A DNA stretch of 24,593 bases from DASXTB01 sp036505615 (GCA_036505615.1 DASXTB010000050.1:1-24593), one strand, 5' to 3'. Shown: positions 1 through 9,308, counted from the first letter of the stretch. Program-made: numbers and translations. The notes: generated by a model from the sequence alone, not told the origin.

Positions 1-2
1 TA

Positions 3-317
3 AATGCCGCAATTCGCTATGCGCTTAGTAAGGTAGGCCAACGTCCGCGCGCTTTTCTTACGGCACGTGTGGGTGCGGGGCCCACCATACCTCATCCGGA
101 GAGCAGGATTGAAGGCGCGACTCAGGAGCGATACGAAATCGGCTCGCTCGGAGTGCAGGGCGCGGCAGGCGCTCAGCTTCGCCTGAGAAGGGGAATTTAT
201 GCGCTGGCGGAGTACAAATTCACCCGCACTCGCCAGTCTGTAACCGTGTCTGGAGGAAAGGCCGGCACGCTTCTGAAAACCCATCACGGCGTTCTAGGAT
301 TGGCTTACCATTTTTGA
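3..317 (+). CDS. Outer-membrane beta-barrel protein, C-terminal fragment
   Basis: The reading frame is open from the left edge of the window, so the gene starts upstream and only about the last 104 residues are present. The visible part alternates short polar and hydrophobic stretches typical of barrel strands. It contains the segment IYALAEYKFTRT, and ends in GLAYHF, a terminal aromatic residue that is the usual BAM recognition signature of outer-membrane barrels. A GTG at 69 could act as a start but lies inside the continuous frame and has no convincing ribosome site, so I treat the frame as 5'-partial. The style resembles small 8-stranded outer-membrane proteins such as the lipid A oxidase-like or OmpA-type barrels; the exact function cannot be told. 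A 28-bp perfect palindrome begins 13 bp after the stop. The gene implies a diderm cell. Confidence 0.7.
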   Translation, partial: NAAIRYALSKVGQRPRAFLTARVGAGPTIPHPESRIEGATQERYEIGSLGVQGAAGAQLRLRRGIYALAEYKFTRTRQSVTVSGGKAGTLLKTHHGVLGLAYHF

Positions 318-329
318 ATTTAAGAGAGT

Positions 330-357
330 GTAGGGGCGCACGGCCGTGCGCCCCTAC
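330..357. repeat. Perfect 28-bp palindrome, GTAGGGGCG family
   Basis: A perfect self-complementary palindrome with outer ends GTAGGGGCG and CGCCCCTAC. The same ends recur at 10735-10762, and a degenerate right end (CGCCCCTAC) recurs at 19511-19519, so this is a dispersed repeat family with a variable centre. It lies just after the barrel gene and could also work as a transcription stop, but no T-run follows. Confidence 0.75.
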
Positions 358-369
358 CAGAAGCTTCTA

Positions 370-513
370 CATTTTGGGAAGCGGAGAGACATCATGAGGG
401 CCGTCGTTATCCACAAAATGTAAAATTCCCTGGGAAGGACCTCAAGCCGCCTGTCCGCGATGTAAATTGCCAAGCTGAGACGGCCCTCAGGCCGTCTCTC
501 CGCTCCCAAAATG
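370..513. repeat. Inverted pair of partial hairpin elements
   Basis: The segment 371-391 (ATTTTGGGAAGCGGAGAGAC) is the near reverse complement of 493-512, giving a ~143-bp inverted structure. The right half contains a hairpin, GAGACGGCC (477-485) and GGCCGTCTC (490-498), followed by a CCCAAAATG tail. This is the second hairpin and tail of the 106-bp element found complete at 3185, 11091, 11225 and 12491. The stop of the VIT-VWA gene is 9 bp to the right, so it may serve as that gene's terminator. Confidence 0.6.
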
Positions 514-521
514 CAGGCCAA

Positions 522-3041
522 TCAGCGACTGACCTGGGCCGCTACATATCGAACTTCCTGAATCTCCACCAATTCTGCCAACTTCTCGATCGGCAACCGG
601 CCAATCAGCAGATTTACGGTCTTCGGCTCAACGACAAGCTCAAAGCCGAGCCGCTTCAGTGCCGCCAGCACTTCCGGTGATTTCCTGTTGAGCCAGATTT
701 GAATCTCGGCTTTCCCGTTCTTCACAAATCGAGTTTCCTCCGCACCGGCCCGGCTGTTCTTGTTTTTCAGCCTCTCGATTAACGAGACAATGGAGGGATC
801 CAGCTTAGACCTCAGTCGTTGCCGCTCCTGCTCCTGTGGGGAGGATGGCCTTCCCATCGTGGCGGCATCCAGCGATCTGCCTTCATACCTGATTCCGCCA
901 GCGACGCCACCGATAGCACCACTCTGTAACTGAGGACTAACAGATTTACGGTCAAACGTGGTCGTAGAGGCCGACATGGGAACGGCCTTTGAACGGGCCA
1001 GATTATCTCCAAACACACCTTCATAACTGACACCCTGAGGCATTTCAACTGGCACTTCGATGCGGCGCGGCTGCCCGCCATCAGTAATGGTGACTTCCTC
1101 GACGGCGACAAAGGACGTGAACTGTGTCATCAGCCGATACCGAAGCCCCAACTGCGTGATATCTTCGCGAATATCGGCGCGCGCGTTTCCTCGTTGTAGT
1201 CCCTCATAATCGCGGCCCATAAGATCGTCAATACGCGCGCGCGCCCATAGAGTAGCGAGGACGCCGAACTGGGACTCTGAACGGGGAAACTCAACAGGAA
1301 TTCTGCGCCTGAACGGCCGTCCCGCCAGCCGCCCGCTCAACTGAATCGTGCCGCGTGCTTCTCGTATAAACCGGCCATATACAAAGAGGGGCTTGGCGCT
1401 GAAAAGGTCTGGGATGCGCTTCGGGTAGACATCGGTCACGGGCAGACCGCTCCAGTCAATCGATACGTCGGTCAGCAATGGGTTTCGGACCCGTTCGTGG
1501 AACCGACGCGCCGCTGCCGAGCCATCGTCGCTGAGCGTCACATATTCGACCTCACCGCGGCCGTATTCTGCCATCTTGTCCAGTAGAAACCGATTCACCG
1601 CGCTCCCGATGCCGAAGGAAAATACCCGCGCGTTAGGATGCTTTTGCACTTCAGAAATAATTTCCATATCGTTGCCGACATAGCCGTCGGTCATAAAGCA
1701 AACAATGCGCATGTGGTCCTGCGAATCTGACGGTTCCAACGCTGCACGGATGGCCGTCATCATTTCCGTTCCGCCGCTTCCAGAACGGGACGCCAGAAAT
1801 TCCCGGGCCTTCCTTAGATTTTCCTGAGTGGCCTGAACCGGCTCGGGAAACAAAATGTGCGTGTCGCCGGAAAAAGTAATCAAGTTGAAGGTGTCCTGCG
1901 GATTCAGACCATTCAGCGCCAGCTTCATCGTCTCCTTTGCCTTCTCAATGGGAAAACCCGACATGGAGCCGGAGGTATCGAGCACGAAAACAAGCTCCTT
2001 TGGAGTGACATCTTCAACGGTCACACGCTCGGGCGGTTGAAGAAGAAGCATGAAGAATCCGTCATCCTTCGCGCGATGCGCAAGCAGCCCATCCTGAATC
2101 GCCTCTCCGCCGACTTCACACTTGAGAATGAAGTCTTTGTTCGGAATCACTGTTTTGTCCTTCAGCCGCACCAAAGCGGCAGAGCTGTCAATTCGCTTCA
2201 CATCGACGTCATGGAGAGTCGACTGCAACTGACGAATCGGCACCCCGGCGTCCACGAGCACTTCAATGGAGACGTCATGGCCGGCCCGCGTACCTTTTGG
2301 CGTGACCGGGGGCGTGATGCGCGACGCGTCCGGTACGCGGTCAGTGTCCTGCGACCAACCGCCGCCCTGCTTTCCTGCGGCTGAGCCTGGTATGTAGCGT
2401 GGTCCCACTACCATAGGAAACACAAACTCGTAAGTGCCGTCTTCGTACTTCAAGGTTTCTACGTAGCTGATTGTCACCTTGACGGTGTCGCCAGGCATGA
2501 TGTTAGCGACCGACTGAGTGAAGATATTGGGTCGTTCCTGATCGAGAAGGCCAGCGACGTGTCCTGCGGCGCGTGCCGCCTGATAAATTGCCTGCGCCTC
2601 TTCTCTTCGCTTGATCTTCCCCTTTACCACCCGCTCGCCCACCGTCAGCGTCATATCATCGACGGCCGCATTCTGAGGCAGGGGGAACGTGTAAATTGCT
2701 TCAATCTTGTCCTTAAATGGATTTTCGAACTCCTGGGTAACGTTTACGCGGGCTAGAAATCCTGCGACGGCCGCTTTGACGTCGGTGTGCCGCAAAGGGC
2801 ATAAACCCGTCGGGTTTCCTTCTCCGTCGATGGCGCGGAGCATTCCCTCGGTTGCCGTCGAGGCTGCGACCATCGGGCGCTTCGCGCCGGTCAGGATCAG
2901 AACCAAAGCAATGCCCAAGAGAAAAATCGAGATCAAATTTCGCCGTGGCTTCATCGCCAAATCGTTGGCAGAAGGGACGCGTTGCGTCCAATAGACAATC
3001 CGCTCTCGAGAACCCCTATTTTTCGATCGATAGCACGCCAT
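522..3041 (-). CDS. VIT and von Willebrand factor A domain protein, membrane-anchored or secreted
   Basis: An 839-residue protein of the inter-alpha-trypsin-inhibitor-like type. A 35-residue basic leader precedes a hydrophobic segment at about 36-52 (signal anchor). A VIT domain covers roughly 65-200 (VNVTQEFENPF, YTFPLP, PNIFTQSVANIMPGD). A VWA domain covers about 348-515 with a complete MIDAS: DTSGS at 355-359, T425 in GGTEM, D452 in FMTDG. The last ~90 residues form a separate small alpha/beta domain. I kept the first ATG because AAGGAG lies 5 nt upstream; the later Met30, just before the hydrophobic segment, has no ribosome site. Bacterial VIT-VWA proteins are thought to be extracytoplasmic adhesion or scaffold proteins. 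No LPXTG or PEP-CTERM sorting signal is visible. It is separated from neighbours by repeat-filled gaps and is probably monocistronic. Confidence 0.9.
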   Translation of the reverse strand: MACYRSKNRGSRERIVYWTQRVPSANDLAMKPRRNLISIFLLGIALVLILTGAKRPMVAASTATEGMLRAIDGEGNPTGLCPLRHTDVKAAVAGFLARVNVTQEFENPFKDKIEAIYTFPLPQNAAVDDMTLTVGERVVKGKIKRREEAQAIYQAARAAGHVAGLLDQERPNIFTQSVANIMPGDTVKVTISYVETLKYEDGTYEFVFPMVVGPRYIPGSAAGKQGGGWSQDTDRVPDASRITPPVTPKGTRAGHDVSIEVLVDAGVPIRQLQSTLHDVDVKRIDSSAALVRLKDKTVIPNKDFILKCEVGGEAIQDGLLAHRAKDDGFFMLLLQPPERVTVEDVTPKELVFVLDTSGSMSGFPIEKAKETMKLALNGLNPQDTFNLITFSGDTHILFPEPVQATQENLRKAREFLASRSGSGGTEMMTAIRAALEPSDSQDHMRIVCFMTDGYVGNDMEIISEVQKHPNARVFSFGIGSAVNRFLLDKMAEYGRGEVEYVTLSDDGSAAARRFHERVRNPLLTDVSIDWSGLPVTDVYPKRIPDLFSAKPLFVYGRFIREARGTIQLSGRLAGRPFRRRIPVEFPRSESQFGVLATLWARARIDDLMGRDYEGLQRGNARADIREDITQLGLRYRLMTQFTSFVAVEEVTITDGGQPRRIEVPVEMPQGVSYEGVFGDNLARSKAVPMSASTTTFDRKSVSPQLQSGAIGGVAGGIRYEGRSLDAATMGRPSSPQEQERQRLRSKLDPSIVSLIERLKNKNSRAGAEETRFVKNGKAEIQIWLNRKSPEVLAALKRLGFELVVEPKTVNLLIGRLPIEKLAELVEIQEVRYVAAQVSR

Positions 3042-3046
3042 AGTCT

Positions 3047-3052
3047 CTCCTT
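3047..3052 (-). promoter_or_regulatory. Ribosome binding site AAGGAG deciding the VIT-VWA start
   Basis: On the minus strand AAGGAG ends 5 nt before the ATG at 3041. The alternative ATG at 2954, which would place the hydrophobic segment right at the N-terminus, has no purine-rich site, so the longer form is favoured. Confidence 0.65.
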
Positions 3053-3184
3053 GAGTTTCGCCCCTTCACCTTCCCTTCGATAACGTTTTAGCCGGCAGTT
3101 TCTTAGTCGGCCTTGAGTTTAGACACTTGGTTGTAGAGACGCGCTGTGCGGGTAGCGAGTCCTGCGTGGCGGGGACTGGCGAGC

Positions 3185-3290
3185 GCCGCTTCGCGGCGCT
3201 ATTGGAGAGACGCCCCGTGGGGCGTCTCCTGCACGATGAAAGATTGCGCGGGAGACGGCCCACCGGCCGTCTCTCCAAAATGTCCAAACC
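3185..3290 (+). repeat. 106-bp multi-hairpin element, copy A
   Basis: There are three stem-loops in a row: GCCGC/GCGGC at the left end; GAGACGCCCC (3207-3216) with 2-nt loop and GGGGCGTCTC (3219-3228); then GAGACGGCC (3252-3260), 4-nt loop, GGCCGTCTC (3265-3273). A conserved tail, CCAAAATGTCCAAAC, follows. Nearly identical copies lie at 11091, 11225 and 12491 in the same orientation. No open reading frame or transposase is attached, so this resembles a REP/MITE-type non-autonomous element. Confidence 0.85.
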
Positions 3291-3415
3291 GGAGGGTCCG
3301 CTTCGCGGAGGTCTTGGTTTGCAGCGCACTGCCGCATGAAAAATGTATAAACTCTAGAGACGCGCTGTAGCGCGTCCCAGCAGGCTGTAAGCGCTCCCAG
3401 AAAGCGGCCTGAGTC

Positions 3416-6400
3416 TTAATTCACCGTTATCTGCACAAACACGTACTGGGTATTGTTGCTTTCACTTGTCTCCGCCACCACTCCATCGGCATCCGCCTTG
3501 GCAATAATGTAATAGACGCCGGGAACCGTGCCTGCCGGAATTGTCACGATCGTGGAAGCGGCGTTCGAAGCTCCCGGATCCAGCAATGGAACTGATCGGC
3601 TGCCCAGCAGAATATCCGAGGCATCCAGCGTCGTGTTAGTGGAGAGATAGAACTTGGTCGTTGAGCCGTCTGCCGGCCCCCCTCCCTGATTTCGTGTGGT
3701 GTCGTTGATCGAGATGGTCGATCCTGCGGCCGCGGTCGACGGAGCAGTCAGAGAGTTAATCATCAGGTCGGGCCCAATCTGGATGAAAACATACTGCGTA
3801 TTGTTGACTTCACTGGTTTCCACCACTGTCCCCTCAGCGTCAGCCTTGGCAATGATGTAGTACAGACCGGGACCGATCCCGGAAGGAATGGTGACTGAAG
3901 TGAAAGCAGAACTCGACGTCGACGCGCCCAGCGACGGAACGGCACGGCTGCCCAGCAATACATCTCCCGCATCCAGCGTTGAGTTTGTGGAGAAATAAAA
4001 CTTGGTGACTGAAGGGTCGGCCGCGCCACCTCCCTGGTTCATGGTCGTGTCCGTGATGTTGACCGTCAAGCCGGCGCCACTGCTCGACGGAGCAGAAAGC
4101 GCGGGAACAGCAAGATCCGGCCCGATGCGCACGTAGGTGTACTGGGTGTTGTTGTTACTCTCGTTGGTTTCGGGAACAACGTTATCGGCATCCGCTTTGG
4201 CCAAAATGTAGTACGAACCCGTAGCCGTGCCCGCAGGAATGGTCAGCGGTGTGGAACCGGAGCTTGTGGCACCGGCCGACAGAGAAGGCACCGCTCGGCT
4301 ACCGAGCAAAACATCCGTCGCATCCAGCAGATAATCGACAGAGAGATAAAACTTCGTGGTGGATGGAGCTGCGGCATTGTTCCCTTGGTTTAGGGTGCTG
4401 TCGCTTACTGAGAGCGTCGAACCTGCTCCACCAGTCGACGGGGCGTATAGAGCTGAGATTACGAGATCCGGACCCAATTGTAGATATGCGTTCTGTGTGT
4501 TGTTGACCTCGCTCGTCTCGGTGATGATATTGTCCGCGTCCGCTTTGGCAATAATGTAGTAAGAACCGGGAGCAGTTCCGGCTGGAATGGTCGCTGAAGT
4601 GGAAGCCGAACTTGCCGCTCCCGCACTCAAAGCAGCAATCGTCCGACTTCCCAGCAGCACGTCCGAAGCGTCAAGAACAGTATCCGTTGACAGATAGAAG
4701 CGAGTCGTTGAAGCATCCGCCAGGCCGCCGCCTTGATTCTTGGTGGTGTCGGTTATTGAAATCGTCGCGCCTCCGGTGGAACGCACAGCCAGGGATGGCA
4801 CGACAAGATCCGGGCCGATCAGAACTGACACGTTCTGCGTGTCGTTATTATTTTCGTTGACCTCCGCTACCACTGCGTCCGCGTCCGCCTTTCCAATAAT
4901 GTAGTAAGTGCCGGCTGTGGTCCCGGCAGGAATTGTCACAGAGGTTGAGGCTGTGCTTGCCGTTCCCGCGGCTAAAGGTGGAATCGACCTGCCGCCAAGC
5001 AGCACGTCCGCGGCGTCCAATGTGGTATTGGTAGAAAGATAGAACTTCGTCGCTGAAGCGGCCGCTGCGCCCGCACCCTGGTTTTTGGTGGTGTCGGTCA
5101 ACGAGATTGCCGCGCCGGCGCCACCCGTGGCAGGCGCAGATAGTGCTGAAACGACCAGGTCGGGACCAACCTGAATGAAGGCGTACTGTGTGTTGTTGTT
5201 GGTCTCGCTGGTCTCAGCGATTCCGTTGTCAGCATCCGCCTTCGCCAGAATATAGTATGAGCCAGTGGGAGTTTCTGAAGGAACCACCAGCGAAGTGGAA
5301 GCTGTGCTCGTTGCTCCTGCTGCGAGAGCCGGAACGGATCGGCTGCCAAGCACGGCATCTCCCGCATCCAACGTGCTATTGGTGGAAAGATAAAAGCGGG
5401 TAGTTGAAACATCCGCGGATCCCCCGCCCTGGTTTCGGGTAGTGTCGGTCACAAGGAGTGCGGCACCTGCTCCCCCGCCGGATGGAGCAGACAACGACGA
5501 AATGACAAGGTCAGGACCTACCTGGATGTAGGCGTATTGAGTATCGTTGTTATTCTCTGTGGTCTCCGGCACAACGTTGTCCGCATCCGCTTTCGCAAGT
5601 ATGTAATAGGAGCCGGTTGCCGTACCCGCCGGTATGCTCAGCCAAGTCGATCCCGAGTTGGTAGTTGCCGCAGCGAGCGGAGGAATCGCGCGGCCGCCAA
5701 GAAGCACATCCGCAGAATCCAGGGTGGTGTTTGTAGAAAGATAGAATTTGGTCGTGGAGGCCCCTGCCGAACCGCCGCCCTGGTTCCTGGTCGTGTCGCT
5801 CACCAGAATGGTTGCGCCCGCGCCGCCTGTGGACGGAGCGGAAAAGGCCGAGATCACAAGGTCAGGACCGATCAGAACAGGCGTGTACTGAGTGTTATTG
5901 TTCTCGTTGATCTCGGGCACTGCGCCGTCCGCATCCGCTCGGGCAAGAATGTAATACGAGCCGGTAACGATGCTGGAGGGGATCGTCACAGAAGTGGAAG
6001 CCGAACTGGCTCCTCCTGCATTCAACGCCGGAACAGAGCGGCCTCCGAGCAGAGCATCTCCAGCATCCCACACCGTGTCCGTCGAAAGATAAAACTTGGT
6101 AGCCGAGGCCGCAGCAGTACCGGCGCCTTGATTCATCGTGGTTTCGGCAATCGAAAGAGGCAAACCACTGCCGGCGGTGGATGGCGCTCCCAGAGTAGAC
6201 ACAACCAGATCCGGTCCGATCTGGATGAACGCGTACGGGCCGGAATTATTGCTCTCGCTGGTTTCCGCCACCACGTTGTCTGCATCCGCCATGGCAAGGA
6301 TGTAATAAGAACCGGTAGCTGTGCCTGGCGGAATGACCAGAGAAGTCGCTGCCGAACTGCTCGCGCCGGCCGCCAAAGAAGGAACTCCCCGGCTTCCCAG

Positions 6401-6915
6401 CGCGACGTCCGCCGCGTCCAGAGTGGAGTTGGTGGACAAATAGAACCTGGTCGTCGAGACGTCGGCCGTACCAGCGCCCTGGTTCCACGTGGTGTCATTT
6501 ACCAGAATCGCCGAGCCCGCTCCGCCGGCGGAAGGGGCCGAAAGATAGGAAATGATCAAGTCCGGCCCGATCTGAATGGAGCGGTAGGCACTATTGTTTC
6601 CTTCGTTAATTTCTGCCACGACGTTGTCGGCATCCGCTTTGGCGATGATGTAATAAAGACCAGCGGTGGTCGCGGCAGGAATGGTCACTGAAGTGGATCC
6701 AGAACTTGACACATTGGCTGCCAGAATCGGAACGGCGCGGCTTCCCAGCAGAATGTCTCCGGCATCCAGAATGTTATCAGCCGACAGATAGAACTTCGTA
6801 GTTGAAGCCCCTGCCGAGTTGGAGCCCTGGTTTTTGGTTGTGTCGGTAATGACCAATGACAAACCTGCGCCACTGGCCACAGGCGCGGAAAATGCCGAGA
6901 GCATCAAATCTGCGG
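3416..6915 (-). repeat. Ten tandem CARDB-coding repeats
   Basis: Ten in-frame units of about 345-355 bp. The unit starts (GPDL codons) fall near 3765, 4110, 4465, 4810, 5160, 5512, 5862, 6213 and 6563, with the most divergent first unit starting near 6915. The units are diverged in DNA but keep TTKFYLSTN, LDAxDVLLGSR, SVPxLAAG and YYIIAKADADNVVAE. The repetition also creates a long but spurious open frame on the opposite strand (5537-6691). Confidence 0.85.
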
Positions 6916-9148
6916 TGGCATTGCTGGTACTCCACAACAAAGCTGTGTTATTGGCCAGACTTGGGGCATTGAAACTGAACTGATTGCCGACGTTGGAAGC
7001 CACTTGAACGCCCACAGTTGCCGAACCTCCCAGGTCGGACTGGCACCCTCCTCCGAAAACCACATCGGCGTAGTTGAAAAGGATGTCACTGCTTCCCTCA
7101 AAGAACACGACTTGAAATTTCACGGTGTCGGCGCTGTTGCACGAGTACTGCGGCACATCTCGCCATTCAATAACAAGCTCCCTGTTGGGCGCCGCTCCTG
7201 TTACATCCCAGAAAACATTTTGGGCGGTATCGGGAGCGGGGACGAGATCATCCCAGAATGGCGCTACCAACGTGGCGCTTTGCGGCGTCGGGATAGCATC
7301 ATTGGAGAATTCAGTGAAGGGGGCGGTGAAATTAACGTTGCCGTTGCTGCTGACAAAGAGCGTCGTGAAACTTCCGTCGCCAAACAAGACGGGAAAGGGC
7401 GGCGTAATCTGGGCGGATGAATCATCGCCCAGGTTGAGGCTAGTCCCCGCAATGGTTCTCCAATTGAAAGCAGTGGTTGAGGAGCTGTAGTTGGATAAAA
7501 CCTGTGCTGTTACTGCGTCGCCATCGGGAAATGTGAGCGTATAGTTTCCCTCTGCCGAAGGCATCCATCGGCCCGAACAAATCCCATCGCCCGCCGCCTG
7601 ATCAATTCCCAGGCCGTCATCCGCCAGCGTCACGACTTGATTCCCAGGCTGCACTACAACATTGACAGTCCCGTTTGAGTTGGCGCAGGAGATGCTGAGC
7701 GCCGCCAGATCGAATGTGGTCCCCACGGCGCCGGTCAGATTGTTCTCTACTGGCCTGAGACGCGAGAAAACAGTCGAGCCCGCACAGGTCATGGCCCCGT
7801 ACGCATTCAGTCTCCTTTGTGTGACCGTTCGCGAGAGAGAGGAAACATTGTCGCCGCCGGCCAGAATGAGATTCTTGATCGCCCTCCAATCTCTCGTGGG
7901 ATCCTGCGCCTTCAGCAACGCAGCCACTCCTGTGACATGAGGCGTCGCCATCGAAGTGCCGTTAAATGTGGAATAAGTGTTCCCAATTGTGGTGCTGAGA
8001 ATTTCCGTTCCCGGAGCGCCAAGGTGGACCGACCGCCTGCCGAAGTTTGAGAATGAGGCCAGGCCGTCGGTCTTTGTAGTGGCGGCCACCGCGATGATGT
8101 TAGGCAAATAATAGCTGGCGGGGTAGGCGGGAGTGGCGTCGTTGTCCGCGGTGCTGTTGCCCGCGGCGGCGATGAAGAGAATTCCTCGCTGCCTATGGGC
8201 GTCGATAGCATCATACATGGACTGGGAGAATCCGCCTCCTGACCAACTGTTGCTCGTGGCAACAATGTTGACGCCGCGGTCTTTCATCATTTGCACGTAC
8301 TGCAGGCATTCGATGGCGCCGGCAATCGATCCGGAACCTGCGGCGCTCAGGAACTTGCACGCCATAATCGAAACGTTCCAATTAACTCCCACTACTCCCA
8401 CGCCGTTGTTCCCAACCGCCCCGATGGTGCCCGACACATGGGTGCCATGATTGTGGTCATCCATCGGGTCCGAGTCGATGTTCACCACATCGATGCCGTG
8501 ACAGTCATCGATATAGCCATTTCCGTCGTCGTCAATGCCGTTTCCGTTGCAATCCAGCGGATTGGACCACACGTTGGCGGCAAGATCGGGGTGAGTGTAG
8601 TCGATACCTGTATCGATCACCGCCACTACCACGCTGCTGCTTCCTTGGCTCAGATCCCAGGCTGCGGTCGCATGGATGTCGGCGCCGGGAGTGCCTCCGG
8701 TCTGCCCGGTGTTTTGAAGACCCCAGAGTGAGGCAAAGGACGGATCGTTGGGAACAGTATCGGCTTTTACCAAGTAGTTCGGCTCTGCATGAAGGACATC
8801 GGGATTTCGCCTATACAGCTCAATCGCCGCTTTGACAGAGACGTTTTGCGGGAGTTTAACCAGTTGCAAGTTCTTAACGATCGAAAATTTCTTTTTAACG
8901 CTTGCTCGCACCCGGGCATGAGCGGCGGCTATGGCATTTTCGGGCACACGGTCCTTGAATCGGACCAGGAGCTCGTCAGCAACGTAGAGAACGGTGTTTG
9001 GAGCTCCTTTGAGCTGAACATCGTGCTGAGTGGCGCTTTGACTGGGATAGCCAGGCAACAAACCGGAGTTCCTGCCGGCATAGACAACCACGGCCAGTGC
9101 AAGAACAATCGCGGAGAAACGAGCAGTAGCCTTCTGTTTCGCTGACAT
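3416..9148 (-). CDS. Secreted subtilisin-like serine protease (S8) with ten CARDB repeats
   Basis: A 1910-residue secreted protease. The N-terminus has basic residues and a hydrophobic stretch (signal peptide, about 10-25). A prodomain follows (about 54-128), then a peptidase S8 domain with the full catalytic set: D179 (VIDTGID), H234 (NHGTHVSG), N331 (AAAGN) and S399 (GTSMATPH). An Asp/Asn-rich insert at about 199-217, flanked by two Cys, looks like a calcium-binding loop. Next come about 300 residues of beta-sandwich type with a nidogen-like stretch (APFWDDL). Ten CARDB repeats of about 117 residues follow, each starting near GPDLVIS and ending in a NNTQY-like motif. The start at 9148 is chosen over an in-frame GTG at 9163 because GGAGGG lies 7 nt upstream. 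CARDB is a cell-adhesion-related beta-sandwich, so the tail probably forms a rigid stalk. It probably degrades extracellular protein; the substrate is unknown. Confidence 0.93.
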   Translation of the reverse strand: MSAKQKATARFSAIVLALAVVVYAGRNSGLLPGYPSQSATQHDVQLKGAPNTVLYVADELLVRFKDRVPENAIAAAHARVRASVKKKFSIVKNLQLVKLPQNVSVKAAIELYRRNPDVLHAEPNYLVKADTVPNDPSFASLWGLQNTGQTGGTPGADIHATAAWDLSQGSSSVVVAVIDTGIDYTHPDLAANVWSNPLDCNGNGIDDDGNGYIDDCHGIDVVNIDSDPMDDHNHGTHVSGTIGAVGNNGVGVVGVNWNVSIMACKFLSAAGSGSIAGAIECLQYVQMMKDRGVNIVATSNSWSGGGFSQSMYDAIDAHRQRGILFIAAAGNSTADNDATPAYPASYYLPNIIAVAATTKTDGLASFSNFGRRSVHLGAPGTEILSTTIGNTYSTFNGTSMATPHVTGVAALLKAQDPTRDWRAIKNLILAGGDNVSSLSRTVTQRRLNAYGAMTCAGSTVFSRLRPVENNLTGAVGTTFDLAALSISCANSNGTVNVVVQPGNQVVTLADDGLGIDQAAGDGICSGRWMPSAEGNYTLTFPDGDAVTAQVLSNYSSSTTAFNWRTIAGTSLNLGDDSSAQITPPFPVLFGDGSFTTLFVSSNGNVNFTAPFTEFSNDAIPTPQSATLVAPFWDDLVPAPDTAQNVFWDVTGAAPNRELVIEWRDVPQYSCNSADTVKFQVVFFEGSSDILFNYADVVFGGGCQSDLGGSATVGVQVASNVGNQFSFNAPSLANNTALLWSTSNATADLMLSAFSAPVASGAGLSLVITDTTKNQGSNSAGASTTKFYLSADNILDAGDILLGSRAVPILAANVSSSGSTSVTIPAATTAGLYYIIAKADADNVVAEINEGNNSAYRSIQIGPDLIISYLSAPSAGGAGSAILVNDTTWNQGAGTADVSTTRFYLSTNSTLDAADVALGSRGVPSLAAGASSSAATSLVIPPGTATGSYYILAMADADNVVAETSESNNSGPYAFIQIGPDLVVSTLGAPSTAGSGLPLSIAETTMNQGAGTAAASATKFYLSTDTVWDAGDALLGGRSVPALNAGGASSASTSVTIPSSIVTGSYYILARADADGAVPEINENNNTQYTPVLIGPDLVISAFSAPSTGGAGATILVSDTTRNQGGGSAGASTTKFYLSTNTTLDSADVLLGGRAIPPLAAATTNSGSTWLSIPAGTATGSYYILAKADADNVVPETTENNNDTQYAYIQVGPDLVISSLSAPSGGGAGAALLVTDTTRNQGGGSADVSTTRFYLSTNSTLDAGDAVLGSRSVPALAAGATSTASTSLVVPSETPTGSYYILAKADADNGIAETSETNNNTQYAFIQVGPDLVVSALSAPATGGAGAAISLTDTTKNQGAGAAAASATKFYLSTNTTLDAADVLLGGRSIPPLAAGTASTASTSVTIPAGTTAGTYYIIGKADADAVVAEVNENNNDTQNVSVLIGPDLVVPSLAVRSTGGATISITDTTKNQGGGLADASTTRFYLSTDTVLDASDVLLGSRTIAALSAGAASSASTSATIPAGTAPGSYYIIAKADADNIITETSEVNNTQNAYLQLGPDLVISALYAPSTGGAGSTLSVSDSTLNQGNNAAAPSTTKFYLSVDYLLDATDVLLGSRAVPSLSAGATSSGSTPLTIPAGTATGSYYILAKADADNVVPETNESNNNTQYTYVRIGPDLAVPALSAPSSSGAGLTVNITDTTMNQGGGAADPSVTKFYFSTNSTLDAGDVLLGSRAVPSLGASTSSSAFTSVTIPSGIGPGLYYIIAKADAEGTVVETSEVNNTQYVFIQIGPDLMINSLTAPSTAAAGSTISINDTTRNQGGGPADGSTTKFYLSTNTTLDASDILLGSRSVPLLDPGASNAASTIVTIPAGTVPGVYYIIAKADADGVVAETSESNNTQYVFVQITVN

Positions 9149-9155
9149 GATCGGA

Positions 9156-9161
9156 CCCTCC
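9156..9161 (-). promoter_or_regulatory. Ribosome binding site GGAGGG for the CARDB protease
   Basis: GGAGGG on the minus strand lies 7 nt before the ATG at 9148. It overlaps the first codons of the alternative GTG start at 9163, which is why the shorter start is preferred. Confidence 0.7.
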
Positions 9162-9308
9162 ACCAGGTCATCGTCAAGTTGACGACATCACATGCCAAAC
9201 AGCGTTATAAGGGCGTCCGCTTCAAGATCCGTATGACAACGAATGATGGGCTAAATTCTATAGAAAAGGGGGGTGATAAAGTGTGATTTTAGTCAGCTAT
9301 CGGCCACT

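Larger units (their letters stand above)
3042..3415. other. Gene-free gap filled with hairpin repeats
   Basis: This 374-bp gap between two minus-strand genes holds the full hairpin element at 3185-3290. It also holds a related hairpin at 3359-3376 (GACGCGCT, 2-nt loop, AGCGCGTC) preceded by an AAAATGTATAAACTC tail. Short open frames on both strands here are made of repeat DNA, so I do not call them genes. Confidence 0.6.

Noticed and set aside
3066..3370. Several 60-90 codon frames on both strands in the gap
   Set aside because: They are made of the hairpin element; similar frames with near-identical peptides appear at every copy (11091, 12491), which shows they come from the repeat.
5537..6691. 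384-codon open frame on the plus strand
   Set aside because: It is exactly antisense to the CARDB repeats, its predicted protein is Arg/Gly-rich and repetitive with the same period, and it has no ribosome site. It is a by-product of repeated codon use.
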